NCBI RefSeq assembly: GCF_004328705.1
Contig: NZ_CP035319.1
Coordinates: 2,170,001-2,234,000, forward strand
Length of the DNA stretch: 64,000 bases
Source of the DNA: Rhodococcus sp. ABRD24
GTDB lineage: Bacteria; Actinomycetota; Actinomycetes; Mycobacteriales; Mycobacteriaceae
Direction: 5' to 3'
Shown: positions 26,419-33,819 of the stretch, piece after piece
How positions within the stretch are numbered: position 1 is the first letter of the stretch
How the letters are laid out: each line of letters starts with the position of its first letter
Notes under the pieces: model-generated
What the model was told of the DNA's origin: nothing
The model's database searches: none
The model's input: only the letters and a program-made list of their open reading frames with translations
Program-made: the position numbers and the translations under genes

Positions 26419-27560
26419 TAGTATCGAACTTCGAATCCAGCATCGCCCAAGCGCTTTGCGCCGGACGACCGAGCGATAGCAGCGACGATATGGTTGGCCG
26501 CAGCAGTCGACAGATGGGGGCCGATCGGAAGACTGAGAACCTCCCGGGAAAGGGCCTCGGCTATCGGAAACGCACCCTTCCGTAATTCCATGTCAGCATA
26601 GGCAGGCGAAAGATGGACAGGAGTCGGATAGTGGATGAGGGTGTGGACTCCCGCAGCCTCCAAATCTCGCATGACAAGGTCTCTGTCCTGAGCTCGAAGG
26701 ACGTAGAGGTGCCAGGCTGGTTCCGCCCACGGCAAGGGTTCCGGCGTTACGATCCCGAGAAGACCCTGCAACTCAGCCCGGTAAATCGCCGCTACAGCCG
26801 ACCTGCGAGTGTTCCATTCGTCGAGATGGGTGAGTTTGACGCGAAGTACGGCGGCCTGGAGTTCGTCGAGTCGGGCATTGGTGCCACGGATCTCGTGAAC
26901 GTACTTTTCCGTCGAACCATAGTTGCGCAGTAGTCGGATGCGCCTCGCCAGCGCCGCGTCGGTCGTGACGACCGCACCGCCGTCGCCCATTGCTCCGAGG
27001 TTCTTGCCCGGGTAGAAACTGAATGCGGCAGCCGTGGATCCAGCGCCGATTCGCCGACCTCGGTGGCGAGCGCCGACCGCCTGCGCGGCGTCCTCGACGA
27101 TAGCGAGACCGTACCGCTCGGCAATTGGCCGCAACACGTCGAGGTCTGCCGGGTGGCCATAGAGATGCACCGGGAGAATCGCCACGGTGCGTGGGGTGAT
27201 CGCCTGCTCCACCAGTCCGGGGTCGAGAGTGTAGGTCACCTGGTCCGGCTCGACCGGCACCGGAATCGCGCCCACCTTCGACACTGCCAGCCATGTGGCG
27301 ATGAAAGTGTGGGACGGCACGATCACCTCGTCGCCCCGGCCGATGCCCAGCGCAAGTAGGCTCAGTTCCAAAGCATCGCAACCACTTCCAACCGTCACGC
27401 AGTACGCGTTCTCACAGTATGTGGCAAATTCCTTCTCGAAAGCCTCGTTCTCCGGACCGTGCAAGTACCGCCCCGAGCCGAGTACGCGCTGACACGCCTG
27501 GTCGATGTCCGCCCGTAGTTCGAGATATGCAGCCGAAAGATCGAGGAATGCGACATCCAT
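26418..27560 (-). CDS. eryCI: EryCI-like desosamine aminotransferase (DegT/DnrJ/EryC1)
   Basis: PLP enzyme placing the amino group of TDP-desosamine at C-3. The 380-aa protein begins MDVAFLDLSAAYLELRADID, which I recognise as very close to S. erythraea EryCI along its whole length. The PLP lysine is Lys186 in SFYPGKNLGA; VGSGCDALELSL binds the phosphate, and IVEDAAQAVGAR carries the pyridine-nitrogen aspartate. It runs leftward, opposite to eryBIII, as in S. erythraea. A 15-residue C-terminal extension (SGAKRLGDAGFEVRY) exceeds what I recall for EryCI. The other desosamine genes would lie right of the window. Confidence 0.95.
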   Translation of the reverse strand: MDVAFLDLSAAYLELRADIDQACQRVLGSGRYLHGPENEAFEKEFATYCENAYCVTVGSGCDALELSLLALGIGRGDEVIVPSHTFIATWLAVSKVGAIPVPVEPDQVTYTLDPGLVEQAITPRTVAILPVHLYGHPADLDVLRPIAERYGLAIVEDAAQAVGARHRGRRIGAGSTAAAFSFYPGKNLGAMGDGGAVVTTDAALARRIRLLRNYGSTEKYVHEIRGTNARLDELQAAVLRVKLTHLDEWNTRRSAVAAIYRAELQGLLGIVTPEPLPWAEPAWHLYVLRAQDRDLVMRDLEAAGVHTLIHYPTPVHLSPAYADMELRKGAFPIAEALSREVLSLPIGPHLSTAAANHIVAAIARSSGAKRLGDAGFEVRY

Positions 27561-27896
27561 GCGCGCGGCCGTCCCAGCTTGTGGTCGTGTTGGACATGTT
27601 CAGTGTTCGGTCGCGGACTCGAAATTCCGCTTTCATGCTCGAACAAGCACTACCAAGAAGGTCCGCTCGGTGCAACACAATTCTGCAAGCTCTCTCGAGA
27701 CGTCTCGATTCGCAGTCCTTCGAAGTCCCGCTCGAGGCGCTTCCTCCTTCACCGGAGTTCAGGTAGTCCCTTCGGAGGCGCCGGCAATCGAGATGGATGT
27801 CACGACACGTCACGTAGCGACGACTATTCGTGCAGCGAAAGCAGCTGGAGATGACGTAAATAAATGCGGCAATAGAACCAAAACACCTGACAATAA
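27561..27896. promoter_or_regulatory. Divergent eryCI/eryBIII intergenic region
   Basis: A 336-bp gap that must hold promoters for both directions. The right 50 bp (27850-27899) are the most AT-rich sequence nearby. A direct repeat GTCACG (27799-27804 and 27809-27814) is spaced by one helical turn. No convincing -35/-10 pair or coding fragment is seen. In S. erythraea the corresponding interval contains ermE and eryBI; neither is here. Confidence 0.5.
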
Positions 27897-27923
27897 GTGA
27901 GGGAACTGGTTACGATCTCGAGC

Positions 27924-29156
27924 GTGGGGCTAATCACATGCCGAATCTGCGGAAATTCCGACCTCGAGACCGTGCTCAATCTAGGAGATCAGTCACTGAC
28001 GGGGGTATTCCCCCGAAGTCGCGACGACGTCGTTCCTTCGGTCCCGCTCGAACTGGTCAAATGCGCACCGCCGGGCTGCGGCTTGGTTCAGCTGCGCGAC
28101 ACAGCTGACTTCGGGTTGATGTACAACGAGGGCTATGGCTACCGATCCGGTATCCGCCCGTTCATGATCAACCACCTGCATGACAAGGTCGCGGTGCTGC
28201 GCAACAGGGTGGAAGTGAGCCCGGACGACCTCGTGGTCGACATCGGTAGCAACGACTCCACACTGCTGCGCGGATATCTGCCCGATGCACCGAAGCTGGT
28301 CGGCTTCGACCTGATCGGTGAGAAGTTCCGCGATCTGTATCCGCCCGAGGCCGACCTGATCGCCGGCTTCTTCTCGGCTGACGCCTTCACTGAGCGTTAC
28401 GGCGACCGGCGTGCCAAGATCGTCACCTCCATCGCGATGTTCTACGACCTGCCCGAACCGATGCGGTTCATGCAGGATGTGCACGACATCCTCACCGACG
28501 ATGGACTCTGGCTGATGGAGCAGAGCTACCTGGCTTCCATGCTGGAGGCCGGCGCCTACGACGTGGTCTGCCACGAGCACCTCGAGTACTACGCGCTGGC
28601 GCAGATCGAGTGGATGGCGCAGCGCACCGGTTTGAAGGTGATCTCCGCCGACATCACCGACGTATACGGCGGCAGTCTGTGCGTCGTACTGGCCAAACAG
28701 GGCAGTGACCATCGGGTTGACGAGGCGGGCCTGCAGAGTATCCGCACCCGCGAGGCGTCCGCGAAGCTGGACACCCTGGCGCCGTACGAGGAATTTGCCC
28801 GCAGTGCCGAGCGTCAGCGCGACCAGCTGGTGGATTTCCTGGCTGCGTCGCGCATCGCGGGAAAACTGACGCTGGGCTACGGCGCGTCGACCAAAGGAAA
28901 CGTCATTCTCCAGTACTGCGGGCTGACCGAAGCGGACCTACCCTGCATCGGCGAGGTGAGTCCGGAAAAGTCAGGGTGTTACACCCCCGGCACGGGAATC
29001 CCGATCGTTTCGGAGGAGGAGGCCAAGGCGCGCCGTCCCGACCAGCTACTGGTGCTTCCTTGGATATACCGTGACGGATTTATCGAACGCGAGAAAGAAT
29101 TCCTCGCAAACGGCGGAAAGCTGATCTTCCCACTACCACAGCTGGAAGTCATGTGA
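27924..29156 (+). CDS. eryBIII: EryBIII-like TDP-sugar C-3 methyltransferase (mycarose)
   Basis: SAM-dependent methyltransferase adding the C-3 branch methyl in TDP-mycarose synthesis (TylCIII/EryBIII family). The 410-aa chain starts with the zinc-binding N-terminal domain CRICGNSDLETVLNLGDQ and a later CAPPGC. The SAM loop is VVDIGSNDSTLLRGY. The central YDVVCHEHLEYYAL holds the His-Glu pair implicated in catalysis in this family. The GTG at 27924 gives the usual length; an upstream GTG at 27897 would add 9 residues and neither has a good ribosome binding site. It overlaps eryF (GTGA). Confidence 0.92.
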   Translation: MGLITCRICGNSDLETVLNLGDQSLTGVFPRSRDDVVPSVPLELVKCAPPGCGLVQLRDTADFGLMYNEGYGYRSGIRPFMINHLHDKVAVLRNRVEVSPDDLVVDIGSNDSTLLRGYLPDAPKLVGFDLIGEKFRDLYPPEADLIAGFFSADAFTERYGDRRAKIVTSIAMFYDLPEPMRFMQDVHDILTDDGLWLMEQSYLASMLEAGAYDVVCHEHLEYYALAQIEWMAQRTGLKVISADITDVYGGSLCVVLAKQGSDHRVDEAGLQSIRTREASAKLDTLAPYEEFARSAERQRDQLVDFLAASRIAGKLTLGYGASTKGNVILQYCGLTEADLPCIGEVSPEKSGCYTPGTGIPIVSEEEAKARRPDQLLVLPWIYRDGFIEREKEFLANGGKLIFPLPQLEVM

Positions 29157-30370
29157 CGACGATTCCGCCTGCGCTCGACAGTGATGCTTTCCATGTCGAC
29201 CGGTACCAGAATTATGCTTCCCTGCGGGAGACCGCACCGGTCACACCGGTTCGCTTCCTCGGCCAGGACGCGTGGCTCATCACTGGATATGAGGAGGCCA
29301 AATCGGCGCTGACCGATTTGCGCCTCAGCAGTGACCCGAAGGCGACGTACTCGGGTGTGGAGGCCGAGTTTCCCGCCTATCTCGGCTTCTCCGACGAGGT
29401 TCGGCACTACTTTGTCAACAACATGGGCACCAGCGACCCGCCAACCCACACCCGGCTGCGCAAGCTGGTGTCCCAGGCGTTCAATGTGCGCCGAGTGGAG
29501 GCTATGCGGCTCAGCATCGAGCGGATCACCGCACAATTGCTCGACGAGCTCGGCAACGCCGGTGAGGTCGACATCGTTGATCGGTTCGCCCATCCGCTGC
29601 CTATCAAGGTCATATGTGAGCTGTTGGGTGTAGAGGAGCAGTACCGCGGCGATTTCGGCCGTTGGAGTTCGGAGATCTTGATCATTGATCCGGAGCGGGC
29701 TCGACAGCGCGGACAGGCCGGTCGCGAAGTCGTCGACTTCATCCTCGACCTCGTCGAGCGGCGCCGCACCGAACCCGCCGATGATCTTCTCTCGGCGCTG
29801 ATCAAGGTGCGCGACGACGACAATGATCAGCTCAGCGCAGACGAACTCGTCTCGATATCACTGGTGTTGCTGCTGGCGGGATTCGAGGCATCGGTGAGCC
29901 TCATCGCGATCGGTATCTATCTGCTGCTCACGCATCCGGACCAGCTCGCCCTAGTTCGACAGAACCCGGCGGCGCTGCCCAATGCAGTCGAGGAAATCCT
30001 GCGCTACATTGCACCGCCTGAGATCACCACTCGGTTCTCCACCGCGGAGGTAGAGATCGGCGGAGTAACGATCTCGCCGTACAGCACCGTGCTCATCGCC
30101 GGTGGTGCGGCCAACCGCGACCCCAAGCAATTCCCAGACCCTGATCGCTTCGACATCACTCGTGATACCCGAGGCCATCTCACATTCGGGCACGGCATCC
30201 ACTTCTGCCTAGGCCGACCGCTGGCCAAGCTCGAGGGCGAGGTGGCATTGCGTTCGTTGTTCGATCGCTTCCCTCGGCTGTCGCTCGGGATCGATGCCGA
30301 AGATGTCACCTGGCGGAGGTCGCTGCTGCTGCGCGGCATCGACCAGCTTCCTGTTCGACTGGATGGTTGA
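29153..30370 (+). CDS. eryF: EryF-like 6-deoxyerythronolide B C-6 hydroxylase (CYP107A)
   Basis: P450 of 405 aa that should hydroxylate C-6 of 6-deoxyerythronolide B. I recognise near-continuous similarity to S. erythraea EryF, including PVRFLGQDAWL, NMGTSDPPTHTRLRKLVSQ and RRSLLLRGID. The haem ligand is Cys352 in FGHGIHFCLGRP. The I-helix reads LLAGFEASVSL: Ala246 replaces the Thr of nearly all other P450s, the known peculiarity of EryF (Ala245), where a substrate hydroxyl and water replace the Thr. The GTG start overlaps the eryBIII stop. No eryG follows; the next gene is eryBII, convergent, 80 bp away. Confidence 0.96.
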   Translation: MTTIPPALDSDAFHVDRYQNYASLRETAPVTPVRFLGQDAWLITGYEEAKSALTDLRLSSDPKATYSGVEAEFPAYLGFSDEVRHYFVNNMGTSDPPTHTRLRKLVSQAFNVRRVEAMRLSIERITAQLLDELGNAGEVDIVDRFAHPLPIKVICELLGVEEQYRGDFGRWSSEILIIDPERARQRGQAGREVVDFILDLVERRRTEPADDLLSALIKVRDDDNDQLSADELVSISLVLLLAGFEASVSLIAIGIYLLLTHPDQLALVRQNPAALPNAVEEILRYIAPPEITTRFSTAEVEIGGVTISPYSTVLIAGGAANRDPKQFPDPDRFDITRDTRGHLTFGHGIHFCLGRPLAKLEGEVALRSLFDRFPRLSLGIDAEDVTWRRSLLLRGIDQLPVRLDG

Positions 30371-30450
30371 GGTTCGAACAGCCAAGCGGGTGTGCCGATC
30401 CTGCCCTCGTCACGCACGACGGATGCTTTTCATGAGTGCGCGGCATCCAG

Positions 30451-31452
30451 TTACTGCAGCCAGGCTTCGGGCGCAGGACCCCCGGATGCCACGGCTGGGA
30501 AGATCGCGTCCAGTTCGGAAGCTTCTTCCTGGCACAGGGTCATCTCAGCGGCTCGCAGCGCTGAGTCCAGCTGCCCACGGGTACGCGGGCCGACTACGGC
30601 TCCGGCAATGCCAGGCTGCGACAGCACCCAGGCCAACCCGATCTCGGCGGGATCCACACCGCGGTTCCGGCAGAACTTCTCGTACTCCTCGATGGCCGGG
30701 CGCAGGGTAGGCAGTAGTACCTGTGCACGCCCCTGAGCCGATTTCACCGCAGTGCCTGCCGCGAGCTTCTCGAGCGCTCCACTGAGCAAACCACCGTGCA
30801 GCGGCGACCACGCGAACACACCGAGCCCGTAGGCCTGGGCAGCGGGCAGCACCTCCAGCTCGGCGTGCCGCACGGCCAGGTTGTACAGGCACTGGTGCGA
30901 GACCATGCCCAGTGAGTTACGGCGTGCGGCGTTTTCCTGGGCGGCGGCGATGTGCCAGCCGGCGAAGTTGGATGAACCGACGTAGCAGACCTTCCCGCTC
31001 GCGACCAGGAGGTCCATCGCTTGCCACACCTCGTCCCAGGGCGCGGTCCGGTCGATGTGGTGCATCTGGTAAATGTCGATGTGATCGACACCCAGTCGGC
31101 GCAACGATCCTTCGCACGCCGCAACAATGTGCCGTGCAGACAGGCCGCGGTCGTTGATCCGATCACTCATCGGTTCACCTACTTTTGTTGCCAGCAAGAT
31201 ACTTTCGCGGCGGCCACCACCCTGGGACAGCCACTTGCCCACCAGGCCCTCGGTATGCCCCTTGCTGATCCGCCACCCATAGATGTCGGCGGTATCGAAG
31301 CAGTTGATGCCTCGGTCACGGGCGTGATCCATGAGCCGGAACGCCGCATCGTCGTCGACGCGTCCGCTGAAGTTCACGGTGCCCAACCACAATCGGCTGG
31401 TGAGCAACGCGGAACGCCCAAGTTGCACGTAAGACCCAGTATCGAAGGTCAT
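30451..31452 (-). CDS. eryBII: EryBII-like TDP-sugar 2,3-enoyl/keto reductase (aldo-keto reductase)
   Basis: Aldo-keto reductase of 333 aa acting in TDP-mycarose synthesis. The catalytic tetrad is visible: Asp53 and Tyr58 in CFDTADIYG, Lys90 in LATKVGE and His131 in YQMHHID. NADPH-binding elements such as VGSSNFAGWHI and GPRTRGQLD are in place. Length and text match what I recall of EryBII. Its start overlaps the eryCIII stop (ATGA), making it the last gene of the long eryA operon. It converges with eryF across a short gap with an 8-bp inverted repeat (30358-30365 and 30444-30451). Confidence 0.94.
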   Translation of the reverse strand: MTFDTGSYVQLGRSALLTSRLWLGTVNFSGRVDDDAAFRLMDHARDRGINCFDTADIYGWRISKGHTEGLVGKWLSQGGGRRESILLATKVGEPMSDRINDRGLSARHIVAACEGSLRRLGVDHIDIYQMHHIDRTAPWDEVWQAMDLLVASGKVCYVGSSNFAGWHIAAAQENAARRNSLGMVSHQCLYNLAVRHAELEVLPAAQAYGLGVFAWSPLHGGLLSGALEKLAAGTAVKSAQGRAQVLLPTLRPAIEEYEKFCRNRGVDPAEIGLAWVLSQPGIAGAVVGPRTRGQLDSALRAAEMTLCQEEASELDAIFPAVASGGPAPEAWLQ

Positions 31453-32723
31453 TTCGAGTTTCTCCTGTTCGAGGACAGTTCCTCACATATCTTGACGACA
31501 TCGGCCGGTGACGGCTCCGCAAGCATGTCCTCGCGCAGGTGCATCGCGCGGGATCGGTAGCCGGGGTCGTCGAGCACCCTCTGTACCGCCTCCCGTAGTT
31601 TGTCAGCGGTCAGTTCCGGAGCGGGCACCGTGATACCTGCTCCGTAGTCCTGCGTTCGTTGAGCGCGGATGTCGGTGTCCCAACCATCCGGAAGAATCAC
31701 TTGTGGCACACCGAAAATGGCCGCAGTATGCCAACTACCCGGCCCTCCGTGATGCACTGTGGCGGCACACGTGGGCAGCAGGGCGTGCATCGGGACGAAC
31801 CCGACCGCGCGGACGTTTGCTGGAAGATGCGAGACGCCATCGAGCTGCTGTTCGTCGAAGGTCGCAATGATCTCGGCGTCGATATCACCGATTGCTCCCA
31901 GCAGATCCTCGATAGAGACCTGACCGATGTTGTTCTCGCGACTGGAGATTCCCAACGTGAGGCAGACCCGTCGACGCTCAGGCTCATCGTGCAGCCATTC
32001 CGGTACCACCGATGGCCCGTTGTAGTCGACGTAGCGCATCCCGACGGTGCGGGCTCGGGTGTCGAGCCGGATTGCCGCCGGGGCGGGGTCGATCGTCCAT
32101 CGCCCGACGACAAGCTCCTCATCGAAGGGCTCCGGGGCTGAACCGCCGAACTTCCTCAGTGTCCAGGTGAGCCATTCAGCGAGTGGATCCTCCCGATGCT
32201 CTGCAGGTTGCTCCGGCAGCAGTTCGAGGAAGTTCTGCCGAGCCCTGGTGGTGATGTCCGGTCCCCAAAGCAGCCGTGCGTGCGGCGTGCCCGTCACCGC
32301 TGCGGCAATAGGCGCGGCGAAGGTCAACGGCTCCCAGATGATCAGATCCGGCTTCCACTTTCTGCAGAACGAGATCATGCCCTCGATCAATGAGTCGGGA
32401 CTCATCAGGGCATAGAAGGTCGGGGTGAGCACGGTCTGCACGCCGAGCAGGTGATCCCAGGTCAGCGTGGCCGGGTCCTGCTCGCTGAAGTCCAGGTTCC
32501 GGACGTAGTCGATGATGTCGTGGCCGGCGTGCGTCATGAAATCGACGAGGTCGACGTCGGCGCCCACCGGGACGGCGGTCAACCCGGCGGCAGTGATGTC
32601 CTCGGTGAGCGCCGGCGAGGCGACCACGCGAACCTCGTGCCCGGCCGCGCGGAATGCCCAGGCAAGGGGAACGAGGCCGAACAGATGACTCTTGCTCGCC
32701 ATGGCAGAAAAGACGATACGCAT
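31449..32723 (-). CDS. eryCIII: EryCIII-like desosaminyltransferase
   Basis: GT-B glycosyltransferase of 424 aa that attaches TDP-desosamine to the macrolactone 5-hydroxyl. It begins MRIVFSAMASKSHLFGLVPLAWAF (read in parts) like EryCIII. It contains the acceptor-side segments DLIIWEPLTFAAP and RLLWGPDITTRARQNF. The nucleotide-binding motif HHGGPGSWHTAA is followed by LPDGWDTDIRAQR. The ATG at 32723 (GAGG upstream) is chosen over an in-frame codon further up because it begins the family's N-terminus. It lies 10 bp after eryCII, its expected partner. Confidence 0.95.
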   Translation of the reverse strand: MRIVFSAMASKSHLFGLVPLAWAFRAAGHEVRVVASPALTEDITAAGLTAVPVGADVDLVDFMTHAGHDIIDYVRNLDFSEQDPATLTWDHLLGVQTVLTPTFYALMSPDSLIEGMISFCRKWKPDLIIWEPLTFAAPIAAAVTGTPHARLLWGPDITTRARQNFLELLPEQPAEHREDPLAEWLTWTLRKFGGSAPEPFDEELVVGRWTIDPAPAAIRLDTRARTVGMRYVDYNGPSVVPEWLHDEPERRRVCLTLGISSRENNIGQVSIEDLLGAIGDIDAEIIATFDEQQLDGVSHLPANVRAVGFVPMHALLPTCAATVHHGGPGSWHTAAIFGVPQVILPDGWDTDIRAQRTQDYGAGITVPAPELTADKLREAVQRVLDDPGYRSRAMHLREDMLAEPSPADVVKICEELSSNRRNSK

Positions 32724-32733
32724 CGGCGTTACC

Positions 32734-33819
32734 TCAGAACTCGAAGGGGCAGTAGCTGATTGCCCGCAGAACGGGGGAACGGCGACGTCGGATGACCGGT
32801 CCACTCGGAGAGAGCCGGGGGATCACCTTCCCCATGGCTTGCAGTGCTGTGGTGGTGAGCGTGCTGACCAGCTCGTCGAGCCTGCCGGGATGGCCACGCT
32901 GCGGCGACAGTGCACAGTTCAGGTCGGCGCGGTCGATGTCGAAGCGGTCCGGTTCGGTGAATACGCTCGGGTCACGATTGGCCGCCGCGACCACGATCGC
33001 TACCTCGTCACCTGCCGAGATCATGACCTCACCCAGATACCGATCGGCCGTGGCGGTGCGCCGCTCGAGGTGCTGAGTGGGGTTCAGACGCAACACCTCG
33101 GCCACGATGCGTGGTGCAATCTCGGCGTCGTCGGCGAGCCGTGCAGCGAGTTCCGGCTCGGCGTAGGTGGTCAGGATTGAGTTGACGATGGCATTGGCCG
33201 TCATCTCCGCACCGGCGAACAGAGCGCTGAGCTCAGGGTCGGTCGGCAGCGCCGAGAGCGCCTCCTCGGTCACTGCGAGCTGCTGCGGACTGAGCTGGGC
33301 GTCCAGGCTGACGCGGGCGTGCCAGGCGTCGCGCTGTAGTGCTTCCACCCCGCACGATCCGGCGACAATACCCAACCACGGCACCTGCCAGGCGAAGTCG
33401 CGTACCAGGTCCAGACGCCCACTCGTTTGCGGCAACACGCTCGGCAAGCGCCGCGCAAGTTCCGCCACGTCTGGAATCTCGCCTGCCCAGGATGCGGCAT
33501 GTACCCCTCGAAACGGCTCGGCCCAGTCGGCGGGTGGGGCGCCTGCGGCACGCATCCACTCGGGTGTGCGTCCTGCGCTGCGGGTGAAAACGGGGTCGTC
33601 GAGCACCTGCCGCGCGGTGGCGTGGTCGGCGACCACCCAGGTATCGGTGCGGCTGCGCCGCACCCCCGACTCCCGCATTTCGCGGTAGGCGAGCTGCGGA
33701 TCGTCATCCCGGCCGCACAGTGTCATCGGATACGGATCTCCATTGCTGCCGTAACCCCAGTACAGGCCCCGAATCATCTGCAACTGCCGGCCCAGCGTGC
33801 CGCGATCGGTCGCGGTCAT
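32734..33819 (-). CDS. eryCII: EryCII-like glycosyltransferase partner (haem-less P450 homologue)
   Basis: A 361-aa member of the DesVIII/EryCII group, which stabilises and activates EryCIII. It shows P450-like helices (AEMTANAIVNSIL, VAEVLRLNPTQHLERRT, the ExxR-like region, and VAAANRDPSVFTEPDRFDI). The haem loop is replaced by CALSPQRGHPGRLDEL and lacks the FGxGxHxCxG cysteine ligand. It should therefore not bind haem and is not an oxygenase. The length equals that of EryCII as I recall it. The ATG overlaps the eryAIII stop (ATGA, 33816-33819). Confidence 0.93.
   Translation of the reverse strand: MTATDRGTLGRQLQMIRGLYWGYGSNGDPYPMTLCGRDDDPQLAYREMRESGVRRSRTDTWVVADHATARQVLDDPVFTRSAGRTPEWMRAAGAPPADWAEPFRGVHAASWAGEIPDVAELARRLPSVLPQTSGRLDLVRDFAWQVPWLGIVAGSCGVEALQRDAWHARVSLDAQLSPQQLAVTEEALSALPTDPELSALFAGAEMTANAIVNSILTTYAEPELAARLADDAEIAPRIVAEVLRLNPTQHLERRTATADRYLGEVMISAGDEVAIVVAAANRDPSVFTEPDRFDIDRADLNCALSPQRGHPGRLDELVSTLTTTALQAMGKVIPRLSPSGPVIRRRRSPVLRAISYCPFEF

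Noticed and set aside
32734..33819. EryCII-like protein as a second active macrolide P450 (EryK role)
   Set aside because: The cysteine haem ligand is missing and the length and position are those of EryCII.
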